Shown here piece after piece: positions 9,670 through 18,034 of a stretch of DNA of 64,000 nucleotides. The position numbers and the translations under genes were made by a program. Under the pieces are notes generated by a model. The model was not told the origin of the DNA. It was given only the letters and a program-made list of their open reading frames with translations, and did no database searches. The stretch is taken from positions 1 to 64,000 of the forward strand of contig DATHRK010000101.1 in the NCBI GenBank assembly GCA_035465395.1, given 5' to 3'. How positions within the stretch are numbered: position 1 is the first letter of the stretch; each line of letters opens with the position of its first letter. Source of the stretch: DATHRK01 sp035465395. Lineage in GTDB: Bacteria; Gemmatimonadota; Gemmatimonadetes; Longimicrobiales; RSA9.

Positions 9670-11445
9670 GTGCCGGGCATCTTCGGCGCGTCGGCGGTGG
9701 AGGCAGACGTCGCCCGGCGCCTCGAAATCGCAGTGCGCGATGCGCTCGGCGACCTGACGACGCACCGGTCCGCAGCCGGCGTTCTGGCGGGGCGCGGCTA
9801 CGAAGGCGTCGCGGCCCTGCGCCGGTCGGCCGACGGGTGGCTGGCGGTGGACGGCGACCGTGCCGGCTACGCCGAGGTCGAGACCGGCGCGCGCGGCGGG
9901 GCGGGTCCGACCCTCCCGGCCTTCCGCGGTGTGGGCGCGCGGATGGGCGACGCCGAGCCTGGCCTGCGCATCGCCGCCGACTGGCTGAACGGCGCGCCCC
10001 TCTACTACGCGGAGGCGGGCGGCGGCCTCGTGTTCGCGAGCCACCTGAGGCCGCTGGCGAGGGCTCTCGGCAGCGAAGCCGATCCGGTGGGCGCGATGCA
10101 GTACCTCAGGGAGGGCGCCCACCCCTCGGCGCGCACCCCGTTCGCCGGGATCCGGCGGCTGCTGCCCGGGCAGACCCTCCATTTCGCCCCGGGGCGGCCT
10201 CCGCGGATCGAGGAGGACAGCCGGCTGTGGAGCCCGAGCCCCGCGGGAGGCCGCGGCGATCCGGCCGAGGCGGCATGGACCCGCCTGCTCGACGCCGTGG
10301 CGCCGTTGGAGGCCGCGGGCCGACCCGCGCTCATGCTCTCCGCCGGCTGGGACTCCCGGACCCTCCTGGCCGCCCTGCGTGCGGCCGGGATCCGCCAGGT
10401 GCTCGGCTACTCGCACGGCCACCCCCGGGCGCGCGAGATCCGCCTGGCCGAACGGCTGGCGCGAGCCGCCGGGATCGAGCTCGAAGTCGCCCCGCTGGGG
10501 GCCGAACTGGTCCGCCCCGCGTTCCTCGAAGAGATCTTCCCGGGCACGGAGTGCCTCGTATTCCCGCACTGGGCCGCCGCCGGTCGCAGGCTCGCCGAGG
10601 CGGGAGCCGGCGTGGTGCTCGCGGGGGTGCTGGGCGAGGTGCTGGGCGGCCACTACGGAACCACGATGGTCCGCTCGGGGCCCGGCCGATTCGCCGACCT
10701 GGCGCGCCGCCTGGCGGGCGCGGGAGCGGCGGCCGGCGACGCGGCGGATGCCGCCGAGCTCCTCGTGCCGGACGTGGACCGCCTGCCTTGGTACGCCGCG
10801 CCGGACGCGTGGCCGCAGGTCGGTGAGCTGGCGGAGGGCCTGCGCGCCGACGTCCAGGTCGCGCTGGGCCGCCTGCGCGAGCGGGGCGTGCCCGAGGGGG
10901 ACGCGCTCGTGGAGGCCTACGTGACCGAGACCCGCGGCTGCCAGTACATCTGCGCGCAGCTCGAGTCGGTCCGCGCCACGCTCCCCGTGGCGGCCCCCTT
11001 CGGCGACCGGCGGCTCGCCGAGTTGGCCACGGGCCTTCCGCTCGACGCCCGCATCCACAACCGGATCAGCCGGGAGATCCTCGAGCGCCACGCGCCGGAC
11101 CTGCTGCGGCTGCCGCTCGCCGCGACGCTGGCGCCGGCCGGCAGCCCGCTGGCCCTGCAGGAGGCCTCCCGACTGGCCCGCTGGGGCTTGGAGCAGCTGC
11201 ACTGGAAGGCCTTCCGCGCGACGGGCGGCCGCCTGCCGCAGCCGCGCTGGGGCTGGGTGGACTTCTCCTTCCTCCGGAGCGGCGTCCTCACGCCCTTGAT
11301 CGAGTCACTCCAGTCCGATCTCTGGGATAGACAGGCGCTGCGAAGGACGGCGCGCTGGCTCGAGGGAGCCGGAGGGCTGCGCAACGTCCACCCGTGGTTC
11401 GATCAGCTGGGCAAGATCCTCACGATCGATCACCTGCTTCGCTAG
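9670..11445 (+). CDS. Asparagine-synthetase-like protein lacking the glutaminase cysteine
   Basis: 591 residues. The C-terminal part has the ATP-pyrophosphatase loop S-A-G-W-D-S-R (Ser224-Arg230) of the asparagine synthetase / beta-lactam synthetase fold, and the N-terminal ~200 residues resemble the class II glutaminase domain (L-N-G-A-P-L-Y-Y, F-A-S-H-L-R-P-L, P-G-Q-T-L). However, the protein begins M-P-G-I-F-G where active glutaminases begin M-C-G, so the nucleophile is absent. It may use free ammonia or ligate an intramolecular amine, as beta-lactam and lasso-peptide synthetases of this fold do. No precursor peptide or partner enzyme is adjacent. The start is a GTG; an upstream alternative would not restore a cysteine. 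Confidence 0.75.
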   Translation: MPGIFGASAVEADVARRLEIAVRDALGDLTTHRSAAGVLAGRGYEGVAALRRSADGWLAVDGDRAGYAEVETGARGGAGPTLPAFRGVGARMGDAEPGLRIAADWLNGAPLYYAEAGGGLVFASHLRPLARALGSEADPVGAMQYLREGAHPSARTPFAGIRRLLPGQTLHFAPGRPPRIEEDSRLWSPSPAGGRGDPAEAAWTRLLDAVAPLEAAGRPALMLSAGWDSRTLLAALRAAGIRQVLGYSHGHPRAREIRLAERLARAAGIELEVAPLGAELVRPAFLEEIFPGTECLVFPHWAAAGRRLAEAGAGVVLAGVLGEVLGGHYGTTMVRSGPGRFADLARRLAGAGAAAGDAADAAELLVPDVDRLPWYAAPDAWPQVGELAEGLRADVQVALGRLRERGVPEGDALVEAYVTETRGCQYICAQLESVRATLPVAAPFGDRRLAELATGLPLDARIHNRISREILERHAPDLLRLPLAATLAPAGSPLALQEASRLARWGLEQLHWKAFRATGGRLPQPRWGWVDFSFLRSGVLTPLIESLQSDLWDRQALRRTARWLEGAGGLRNVHPWFDQLGKILTIDHLLR

Positions 11446-11608
11446 ATCGGACGGCAGGACCGACGGCGTCCGGAGGCGGGCGTCGCCAGCGGCGGGGTCT
11501 CGGGGGGCGGTCCGCTTCCTCTACCCGAATAACCCCCGAAACCGCGTGGTTGCGCCACACCCGTACAAATCCCGAAGCTGCGCGAAACGGACCTGTCCGA
11601 TCCCGACC

Positions 11609-11637
11609 TTGTAGGCGCCCGGGCCTGCACCCATTAT
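11609..11637 (+). promoter_or_regulatory. Candidate sigma-70 promoter for recA
   Basis: TTGTAG at 11609-11614 and CATTAT at 11632-11637 with a 17-base spacer, 58 bases upstream of the recA ATG. The -35 matches the consensus at 3 of 6 positions, the -10 at 4 of 6. I looked for a LexA-type palindrome in the same leader and did not find a convincing one. Confidence 0.35.
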
Positions 11638-11694
11638 GGCGGGACAGGACGGCGGTAGTGCGTCCGCCACTCACGAGGGGGGAACGGGGAAGAG

Positions 11695-12750
11695 ATGAGC
11701 ACCGTGGCAATCACCGACGAACGCAAGAAGGCACTCAACGTCGCCATCGGCCAGATCGAGCGGCAGCACGGCAAGGGCTCGATCATGCGCATGGGGCAGG
11801 ACGGCGCGCGGGTCCAGATCGAGGCGATCCCGACCGGCGCCCTCAACCTCGACGCCGCGATCGGCATCGGGGGCATCCCCCGCGGTCGCATCACCGAGGT
11901 GTACGGCCCGGAGTCCAGCGGCAAGACCACGCTCTGCCTCCACATCATCGCGAACGCCCAGAGGAGCGGCGGCGTCGCCGCCTTCATCGACGCCGAGCAC
12001 GCAATGGACATCAACTACGCCGAGAAGCTCGGCGTGGACGTCGAGAACCTCCTCGTCAGCCAGCCCGACACGGGGGAGCAAGCGCTGGAGATCGCCGAGG
12101 TGCTGATCCGCAGCGGCGCGGTCGATGTCGTCGTGATCGACTCGGTGGCCGCCCTCGTGCCGCGGGCCGAGATCGAGGGGGAGATGGGCGATTCCCACGT
12201 CGGCCTGCAGGCGCGCCTCATGAGCCAGGCGCTGCGCAAGCTGACCGGCGCCGTCAACCGCTCGCGCACCGCGGTCGTGTTCACCAACCAGATCCGAGAG
12301 AAGATCGGCGTGATGTTCGGCAACCCCGAGACGCAGCCGGGAGGCCGGGCGCTCAAGTTCTACTCGAGCGTGCGCATGGACATCCGGCGCATCGGCGCGA
12401 TCAAGGATGGGCAGGAGCTGATCGGCACCCGGACGCGCGTGAAGGTGGTCAAGAACAAGACGGCGCCGCCGTTCCGGGAGGCCGAGTTCGACATCATGTA
12501 CAACCAGGGGATCAGCCACTACGGGCTCGTCGTCGATCTGGGCGTCGACACCGAAGTGGTCGACAAGGCCGGGGCCTGGTTCTCCTACGGGGACGTGCGC
12601 CTGGGGCAGGGTCGCGAGAACGCCAAGACGTTCCTCGCCGAGAACCCGGACATCGCCAACGAGATCGAAGACAAGGTCCGGGACGCGCTGAGCCTGCCTC
12701 CGCGGGTCCCCGAGGCGGCCGCTGACGCACCCGAGGAAGGCGCAGCCTGA
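11695..12750 (+). CDS. recA: Recombinase RecA
   Basis: 351 residues, standard RecA. It forms ATP-dependent filaments on single-stranded DNA, drives strand exchange and activates the SOS repressor. Walker A is G-P-E-S-S-G-K-T-T (71-79); L1/L2 loop neighbourhoods, the M-A-W-like core (here V-I-D-S-V-A-A-L-V-P) and V-F-T-N-Q-I-R-E-K-I-G-V-M-F-G-N-P-E-T are all present, with an acidic C-terminal tail. A purine-rich gggga-agag lies directly upstream of the ATG. A long perfect hairpin follows the stop. recX is not next to it, unlike in many bacteria. Confidence 0.97.
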   Translation: MSTVAITDERKKALNVAIGQIERQHGKGSIMRMGQDGARVQIEAIPTGALNLDAAIGIGGIPRGRITEVYGPESSGKTTLCLHIIANAQRSGGVAAFIDAEHAMDINYAEKLGVDVENLLVSQPDTGEQALEIAEVLIRSGAVDVVVIDSVAALVPRAEIEGEMGDSHVGLQARLMSQALRKLTGAVNRSRTAVVFTNQIREKIGVMFGNPETQPGGRALKFYSSVRMDIRRIGAIKDGQELIGTRTRVKVVKNKTAPPFREAEFDIMYNQGISHYGLVVDLGVDTEVVDKAGAWFSYGDVRLGQGRENAKTFLAENPDIANEIEDKVRDALSLPPRVPEAAADAPEEGAA

Positions 12751-12756
12751 GCCAGG

Positions 12757-12782
12757 CCCATCGGCGTTCGAGCGCCGATGGG
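12757..12782 (+). terminator. Hairpin downstream of recA
   Basis: A perfect 10-base-pair stem, CCCATCGGCG / CGCCGATGGG, with a 6-base loop (ttcgag), beginning 7 bases after the recA stop. It is followed by a pyrimidine-rich run (ttccgctcctcttcct) rather than a pure T tract, so an intrinsic terminator is likely but perhaps leaky. The hairpin overlaps the probable beginning of the next reading frame. Confidence 0.6.
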
Positions 12783-12874
12783 TTCCGCTCCTCTTCCTCG
12801 GGCTGGCGCTCGGGGGACCGCTCCAGTGGTATGCGAAGTACCGGACGGGGGATGAGCCGTATCCCGGGCTCTTC

Positions 12875-13240
12875 ATGCCGGGCTTCGGGGACGCTCGGGC
12901 GGGCGGGGACAGCATCGCGATCGTGCGGCGTCGTTTCGAAGCCTTCTACGCCGATGGCGGTACCCGGGAGTTGACCTTGGGCGAGTTCCTCGCCCCTCTT
13001 CCGCGTTCCCACCGCTCCGCCTTCGCGGCCCGCTATTACGGGGCCGGCGAGGCTCGAACCCCGGCGGAAGTGAGGGGGCGGTCCTCGCTGGCCAGGGCGC
13101 GCCTGCAGGAGATCTCCCCGGGCCGGCCCGTCGACAGCCTCGTCGTCCTCACCGAGCGGCTGATCCTGCACCCGCTTCCGGACTCGGCCGTCGTGCCGTT
13201 GAGCCGCTATGCCATCGCGCTCGCCGGCGAGGAGCCGTGA
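12875..13240 (+). pseudogene. Hypothetical membrane-associated protein with no proper start codon (possible frameshift)
   Basis: From the first ATG (12875) the product is 121 residues with no recognised domain. The same frame is open back to 12692 and, from about 12779, encodes W-V-P-L-L-F-L-G-L-A-L-G-G-P-L-Q-W-Y, an obvious membrane helix, then D-E-P-Y-P-G-L-F-M-P-G-F. That is plausible protein, yet no ATG, GTG or TTG lies in frame before 12875. An ATG at 12778 is one base out of frame: removing one G from the GGG at 12780-12782 would give M-V-P-L-L-F-L. So the gene has lost its start by a one-base insertion, or the sequence carries an error, or a CTG (12722 or 12803) is used. Its stop overlaps the next ORF in GTGA. 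Confidence 0.5.
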
Positions 13241-13485
13241 CCGCGGGCCGACCCATCGGCTTCGCCGGTCGCGTCCGAGGCTGGTGGCGGGTCTGGGCGT
13301 ACGAGGCCTACGCCACCGACGGCCGTTCCCTCGCCATCGTGCGCGTCGCGTACGGGCTGATTCCGGGTGGCACGACCGTGCGATTCGTCGACTTCGCGTG
13401 GATCTCGGTCGCCGGCGCCCTCACGGCGCTGTTCTGTCTCGACGCCATCGGCGGGGCTCGGCGCGGGGCACGCGGCGCGTCCTGA
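13237..13485 (+). pseudogene. Truncated HTTM-like membrane protein remnant
   Basis: 82 residues: an aromatic start (W-W-R-V-W-A-Y-E-A-Y), D-G-R-S-L-A-I-V-R-V-A-Y-G-L, which resembles the start of HTTM (horizontally transferred transmembrane, vitamin-K-carboxylase-like) proteins, and one further hydrophobic segment, then an Arg/Gly tail. Family members have several hundred residues and many helices, so at most the two ends seem to be left; the join around I-P-G-G may mark an internal deletion. GTG overlaps the stop of the preceding gene, which also looks damaged. The family call is tentative because so little remains. Confidence 0.4.
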
Positions 13486-13512
13486 CCACCTCCGCGAGGC
13501 GCCGGGCGGCCC

Positions 13513-13541
13513 TTCGCATGCGCGCGCACCGGGTCTATATT
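13513..13541 (+). promoter_or_regulatory. Candidate sigma-70 promoter for the alaS operon
   Basis: TTCGCA at 13513-13518 (4 of 6 consensus) and TATATT at 13536-13541 (5 of 6) separated by 17 bases. The expected transcription start is about 30 bases before the alaS ATG at 13580. TATATT stands out in this GC-rich sequence. Confidence 0.5.
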
Positions 13542-13579
13542 GCCCGGTTCCACAGGCGCCGCGCCCAGGCCGTACCGAC

Positions 13580-16237
13580 ATGACCGCGTCCGACATTCGC
13601 AGCCGATTCCTCTCCTTCTTCGAGGAGCGCGGGCACGCCGTGCGACCCAGCTCCAGCCTGGTGCCGCGCGACGACCCCACGCTGCTCTTCGTCAATTCCG
13701 GAATGGTCCAGTTCAAGGATGCGTTCCTGGGCGAGGAGACCCTGCCGTTCGATCGCGCGGCGACGTCGCAGAAGTGCCTGCGGGTGAGCGGCAAGCACAA
13801 CGACCTCGAAGAGGTTGGCGTGACCGCCCGCCACCACACCTTCTTCGAGATGCTCGGCAACTTCTCGTTCGGCGACTACTTCAAACGCCAGGCGATCGAC
13901 TACGCGTGGGAGCTGATGACACGCGAGTTCGGCCTCCCGGCGGACCGCCTGTGGGCGAGCGTGCATCACACCGACGATGACGCCGCCGCGCTCTGGACGG
14001 ACGTGGCCGGCCTCGACCCCTCGCGCGTCTACCGCCTCGGGGACGAGCACAACTTCTGGCAGATGGCCGACACGGGTCCCTGCGGGCCCAATTCCGAGCT
14101 GCACTACGACCTGCGCCCCGACAGCGAGCGCGGCACGGTTCTCTCCACGGAGGCGTTCGTCGAGGCCGGCGACCGGGGCGAGTTCCTGGAGCTGTGGAAC
14201 CTCGTGTTCATGCAGTACGACCGGCAGCCGGACGGGGAGCTGGTGCCGCTTCCGGCGCCGTCGGTGGACACCGGGGCGGGCCTCGAGCGCCTCGCCGCGA
14301 TCCTGCAGGGCGTCCCGTCCAACTACGAAACGGATCTGTTCACGCCGCTGATCGATGCCGCGCGCGCGGTCGTGGGTGTCGACTACGTCTACGACAGTCC
14401 GGAGGGCGTCAGCTACCGGGTCCTGGCCGACCACGCCCGCGCCGTCGCCTTCCTGCTGGCTGACGGCGTGTTCCCTTCCAACGAGGGACCGGGCTACGTG
14501 CTCCGCCGGGTCCTGCGCCGGGCGGTCCGCCACGCGTGGATGCTCGGACGGCGTGAGCCGACCCTGACGCACGTCGTGGACGCGGTCACTGTCACGATGG
14601 GAGACGCCTACCCCGAGCTGCGGGACCGGCGCGATCACCTCCTGCGCCACACCCGCAAGGAGGAGGAGCGCTTCCTCGAGACCATCGACGCGGGGATGGA
14701 GCGGTTCGAAGCGATCGCCCCGCGGTTGCGGACCACCGATGCCTCCGCCGAGGCTCCCGCGGCCGCCATCTCGGGCGAGGACGCCTTCCTCCTGTACGGC
14801 ACGTTCGGGTTCCCCCTCGACCTGACCGAGCTCATGGCTGAGGAGCGCGGCTACACGGTCGACAGGGAGGCGTTCGAGGCGGCGCTGGAGGAGGAGCGCG
14901 AGCGCTCGCGCGCGGACCGGCGCGCCTCGGCCGACGAGGGTGGCGGGGAGGCGGGAGAGCTGGACTGGACCGAGCTGTCCGACGCTCCCCAGTCCTTCGT
15001 GGGCTACGCGCAGCGAGAGATAGACACGGTGATCCTCGCCTTCGCCGAGCATGGCGATCGGGTCGCTCTCGTCCTCCGCGACAACCCCTTCTACGCCCAG
15101 GGCGGGGGGCAAATCTCCGACGCGGGGCGCGTCGAGGGAGGCGGCTGGGCGGTGTCGGTCGATGACGTGCACCGTGAGGGCGATCGCGTCGTCGTGGCCG
15201 GGCCCGTGGAGGGCGCGTTCGACGCCGCGGACCCCGCCGTTCGCGCCCGCGTCGCGAGCGAACGGCACGACACCGAGCGCAACCACACCGCCACGCATCT
15301 GCTCCACGCCGCGCTGCGCACGACGCTGGGCGAGCACGTGGTGCAGCGGGGGTCGCTGGTCGCTCCCGACCGGCTGCGCTTCGACTTCGCGCACACCGGG
15401 CCGCTCGACCCCGACGAGCGCGCGGCCGTCGAGGCCTGGGTCAACGCGCGCATCCTGGAGGATCATCCGGTGACGCCCGTCGAGCGCGGCTACCGCGAAG
15501 CGGTGGACGCCGGAGCGATGGCGCTGTTCGGGGAGAAGTACGGCGACACCGTGCGGGTGGTCGAGATTCCGGAGGTGAGCGCCGAGCTGTGCGGAGGCAC
15601 GCACGTCCGCAGGACGTCCGAGATCGGCCAGTTCCGACTCGTCTCCGAGAGCAGCGTCGGGGCAGGCGTCCGCCGCGTCGAGGCGGTCACGGGACCGGCC
15701 GCCTACGCGCTCGCTTTGGAGCAGGAGGCGACGCTGCGCGCCGCTGCCGAGAAGCTGCGCACGTCGCCGGACCGGCTCGTAGAGCGTGCGGAGCAGGTCG
15801 CCGAGGAGCTGCGCTCGCTGGAGCGCGAGCTGCGCGAGGCGCGCGCGGAGGGAGCCGGGGACGCCGTGGGCTCGCTGGTGGAAGGCGCCGAGGCGGTCGA
15901 CGGGGCGCGGGTGGTGTCCAAGGAGGTCGACGTCGGCTCGGTCGACGAGCTGCGCGCCCTCGGCGATTCGCTTCGCGACCGGCTCGGCACCGGCGCGGCG
16001 GTGCTCGCGGCGCGCATGCCCGAGCGGACGTCGCTGTTCGCCGTCGTCACCGACGACCTGGTCGGGAGGGGGGTGCGCGCCGACGTGCTCGTCCGGGAGG
16101 TCGCGACGCGGACCGGCGGCTCGGGAGGGGGCCGGCCGCATATGGCCCAGGGCGGCGTAGGCGACCCCGACCAGGTCGCCGACGCGCTGCGAGCCGTCCC
16201 GGCGCTGGTGCGTGACCTGCTCGGCGTGACCGGATGA
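13580..16237 (+). CDS. alaS: Alanine-tRNA ligase
   Basis: 885 residues, full-length class II synthetase. Charges tRNA-Ala and edits mischarged Ser/Gly. The N-terminal catalytic domain shows R-S-R-F-L-x-F-F-E-E-R-G-H and F-V-N-S-G-M-V-Q-F-K; the editing domain has R-N-H-T-A-T-H-L-L-H and the C-G-G-T-H zinc motif; the C-terminal DHHA1 domain ends with G-G-S-G-G-G-R-P-H-M-A-Q-G-G. The frame is open back to 13367, but the ATG at 13580 gives the family-typical M-T-A-S-D-I-R-S-R-F start and lies just after a good promoter. Its stop overlaps the next ATG (ATGA). Confidence 0.96.
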   Translation: MTASDIRSRFLSFFEERGHAVRPSSSLVPRDDPTLLFVNSGMVQFKDAFLGEETLPFDRAATSQKCLRVSGKHNDLEEVGVTARHHTFFEMLGNFSFGDYFKRQAIDYAWELMTREFGLPADRLWASVHHTDDDAAALWTDVAGLDPSRVYRLGDEHNFWQMADTGPCGPNSELHYDLRPDSERGTVLSTEAFVEAGDRGEFLELWNLVFMQYDRQPDGELVPLPAPSVDTGAGLERLAAILQGVPSNYETDLFTPLIDAARAVVGVDYVYDSPEGVSYRVLADHARAVAFLLADGVFPSNEGPGYVLRRVLRRAVRHAWMLGRREPTLTHVVDAVTVTMGDAYPELRDRRDHLLRHTRKEEERFLETIDAGMERFEAIAPRLRTTDASAEAPAAAISGEDAFLLYGTFGFPLDLTELMAEERGYTVDREAFEAALEEERERSRADRRASADEGGGEAGELDWTELSDAPQSFVGYAQREIDTVILAFAEHGDRVALVLRDNPFYAQGGGQISDAGRVEGGGWAVSVDDVHREGDRVVVAGPVEGAFDAADPAVRARVASERHDTERNHTATHLLHAALRTTLGEHVVQRGSLVAPDRLRFDFAHTGPLDPDERAAVEAWVNARILEDHPVTPVERGYREAVDAGAMALFGEKYGDTVRVVEIPEVSAELCGGTHVRRTSEIGQFRLVSESSVGAGVRRVEAVTGPAAYALALEQEATLRAAAEKLRTSPDRLVERAEQVAEELRSLERELREARAEGAGDAVGSLVEGAEAVDGARVVSKEVDVGSVDELRALGDSLRDRLGTGAAVLAARMPERTSLFAVVTDDLVGRGVRADVLVREVATRTGGSGGGRPHMAQGGVGDPDQVADALRAVPALVRDLLGVTG

Positions 16238-16710
16238 GCGACGCGCCGGTTACGCTGTCTTGGTTGGCCGCGCGAACGCCGCCGCCTCCGCAGGTTCTCT
16301 TCGATCGCCTGCAGGCGCGCGTGCGGGACGCGCCCAGTGGCAACGGAGGGGGCGCAGCCGACCCGCTCCCCGGTCCGCCCTCGGGCGCGCAGCACGGCGC
16401 CGAGCTGGCCGGGCCCGCGCCGTCGGAGATCGGCCCGGTCGCCCGATTGCTCGCGTGGCACGCGGTGGGGCTGCTCGCCGACCTCTGCCGCGAGCCCGCG
16501 GGACCCGGAACCAAGTCCCTGGCGACGACGGATGCGGATACGCGGGGCCGCCTGCGCGAGCGCGCCTACCGGCTCCTGGAGGCGGACGCCCTGCTGACGT
16601 ACGCGCTGGAGGCGGCCGCCGAGGAGGGACCCGACGCGGTGCGTGCGCTGGCCTCGTGGGTGTCCGCATCGCGCCTGGCGTCGCTCCTGGCCGAGGCCGA
16701 CGCGGCGTGA
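16234..16710 (+). CDS. Hypothetical protein downstream of alaS
   Basis: 158 residues, unrecognised. An N-terminal Pro/Gly/Ala-rich stretch (to about residue 60) is followed by an all-helical region with Leu/Ala heptads (A-R-L-L-A-W-H-A-V-G-L-L-A-D-L; Y-R-L-L-E-A-D-A-L-L-T-Y-A-L-E). No cysteine pair, signal peptide or membrane helix is evident, so it should be a soluble helical protein. The ATG overlaps the alaS stop and its own stop overlaps gmhA (GTGA), and codon use matches its neighbours, so I take it as a real gene of unknown function. Confidence 0.6.
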   Translation: MSDAPVTLSWLAARTPPPPQVLFDRLQARVRDAPSGNGGGAADPLPGPPSGAQHGAELAGPAPSEIGPVARLLAWHAVGLLADLCREPAGPGTKSLATTDADTRGRLRERAYRLLEADALLTYALEAAAEEGPDAVRALASWVSASRLASLLAEADAA

Positions 16711-17276
16711 GCGGCGCCGAGCACCTGCGCGGTCTGGCCGAAGTCCTTCGACGGACCGCAGACGAGCGGGCGGACGACATAGCCGCCATCGCGGAGCTCC
16801 TGTCGGCCGCGCTCGCCGAGGGGCACCGCGTCTACTTCGCCGGCAACGGCGGCTCGGCGGCCGACGCCCAGCACCTGGCCACCGAGTACGTCGTCCGCTT
16901 CCGACGCGAGGGCCGCCCGCTGGCGGCCCTCGCGCTGACGACCGACTCGTCGCTCCTGACGGCGGCGGCGAACGACCTGGGATTCCGCGAGGTCTTCGCG
17001 CGTCAGATCAGCGCGCTGGGCAGGCCCGGCGACGTGCTCGTGCTGCACTCGACGAGCGGCGACTCGGAGAACCTGCTGCGCGCCGCCGACGCGGCGAGAG
17101 AGCAGGGCGTGCGGACCGTGGCGCTTCTCGCTCGCGAGGGCGGCGCGCTCCGCGAACGCGTCGACCTGGCGCTCGTGGTGCCCACCGACGACCCAGCCCA
17201 CGCCCAGGAGACGCATATCGCGATCGGTCATGCGGTGTGCGACGCGGTCGAGGCGAGCCTGCGCGAGGCGACGTGA
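16707..17276 (+). CDS. gmhA: SIS-domain phosphosugar isomerase, phosphoheptose isomerase type
   Basis: 189 residues, a single SIS domain of GmhA length. GmhA converts sedoheptulose-7-phosphate to heptose-7-phosphate, the first step to the heptose of LPS core or surface glycans. The signature F-A-G-N-G-G-S-A-A-D-A-Q-H-L-A-T-E sits at about 44-60, and S-T-S-G-D-S-E-N supplies the second phosphate loop; C-terminal T-H-I-A-I-G-H-A-x-C-D is also GmhA-like. No other heptose genes are next to it, so a different ketose-phosphate substrate is possible. GTGA overlaps on both sides. Confidence 0.82.
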   Translation: MSGAEHLRGLAEVLRRTADERADDIAAIAELLSAALAEGHRVYFAGNGGSAADAQHLATEYVVRFRREGRPLAALALTTDSSLLTAAANDLGFREVFARQISALGRPGDVLVLHSTSGDSENLLRAADAAREQGVRTVALLAREGGALRERVDLALVVPTDDPAHAQETHIAIGHAVCDAVEASLREAT

Positions 17277-18034
17277 GCGGCGTCGACCTCGGACTGGCCG
17301 GACGCAGGGCCCTCGTCACCGGGGGATCGCGTGGCATCGGGCGCGCGATCGCGCTGCGCCTGGCCGCCGCCGGCGTACGCGTCGCGATCGGCTACCGGGC
17401 GGATGCCACGGCAGCCGGCGCCGTCGTGGACGAGATCGGAGACGCCGGAGGGCAGGCGTTCGCCGTCGCCGCCGATGTTTCCGACCCCGCGGCCGCCGCC
17501 GGCCTGGTGGCCGAGGCGGCGCGCCTGCTGGGCGGGCTCGACGTGTTCGTGGCCAGCGCGGGCGTCTGGCCCTACGAGTCGGTCCCTCTGTCGGAGCTGA
17601 CGTCGGATCGCTGGCGGCGCACCCTGGCGGTGAACCTGGACGGGCTGTTCCACACGACGCGCGCCGCGGCCGCGGTCCTCGCCGAAGAGGGGCGCGTGGT
17701 GCTGATCGGGTCTACGGCGGGCCAGCGCGGCGAGGCGGGCCACGCGGACTACGCGGCATCGAAGGCCGCGCTCAGCGGGCTCGTGAAGAGCCTCGCCGTC
17801 GAGCTGGCTCCGCGCGGCACGACGGTCAACTGCGTGGCCCCGGGCTGGGTGGACACCGACATGTGCGAGGAGGCGTTCGCCGGCGGCGGGCGCGCCCGGA
17901 TCGAGGCCGGCATCCCCCTCGGCCGGATCGCCGACCCGGACGACATCGCCGGGCCGACGCTGTTCCTGTGCAGCGCGCTCGCGCGACACGTCACGGGGAC
18001 GACTCTCAGCGTGAACGGAGGAGCCGTGCTGTGA
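17273..18034 (+). CDS. Short-chain dehydrogenase/reductase, FabG-like
   Basis: 253 residues, classical SDR. The cofactor motif T-G-G-S-R-G-I-G spans residues 16-23, with an Arg-containing loop that favours NADP(H); catalytic Ser is in I-G-S-T-A-G, and Tyr160-x-x-x-Lys164 is intact, followed by the V-A-P-G-W-V-D-T-D-M loop and the C-terminal G-x-x-L-S-V-N-G-G. Sequence resembles 3-oxoacyl-ACP reductases, but the family is promiscuous and no fatty-acid synthesis genes are near, so the substrate is open. Coupled to gmhA (GTGA) and nadE (GTGA). Confidence 0.85.
   Translation: MSGVDLGLAGRRALVTGGSRGIGRAIALRLAAAGVRVAIGYRADATAAGAVVDEIGDAGGQAFAVAADVSDPAAAAGLVAEAARLLGGLDVFVASAGVWPYESVPLSELTSDRWRRTLAVNLDGLFHTTRAAAAVLAEEGRVVLIGSTAGQRGEAGHADYAASKAALSGLVKSLAVELAPRGTTVNCVAPGWVDTDMCEEAFAGGGRARIEAGIPLGRIADPDDIAGPTLFLCSALARHVTGTTLSVNGGAVL

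Noticed and set aside
11446..11694. LexA/SOS box upstream of recA
   Set aside because: No convincing palindrome of the known LexA types was found; only a sigma-70-like promoter is visible.
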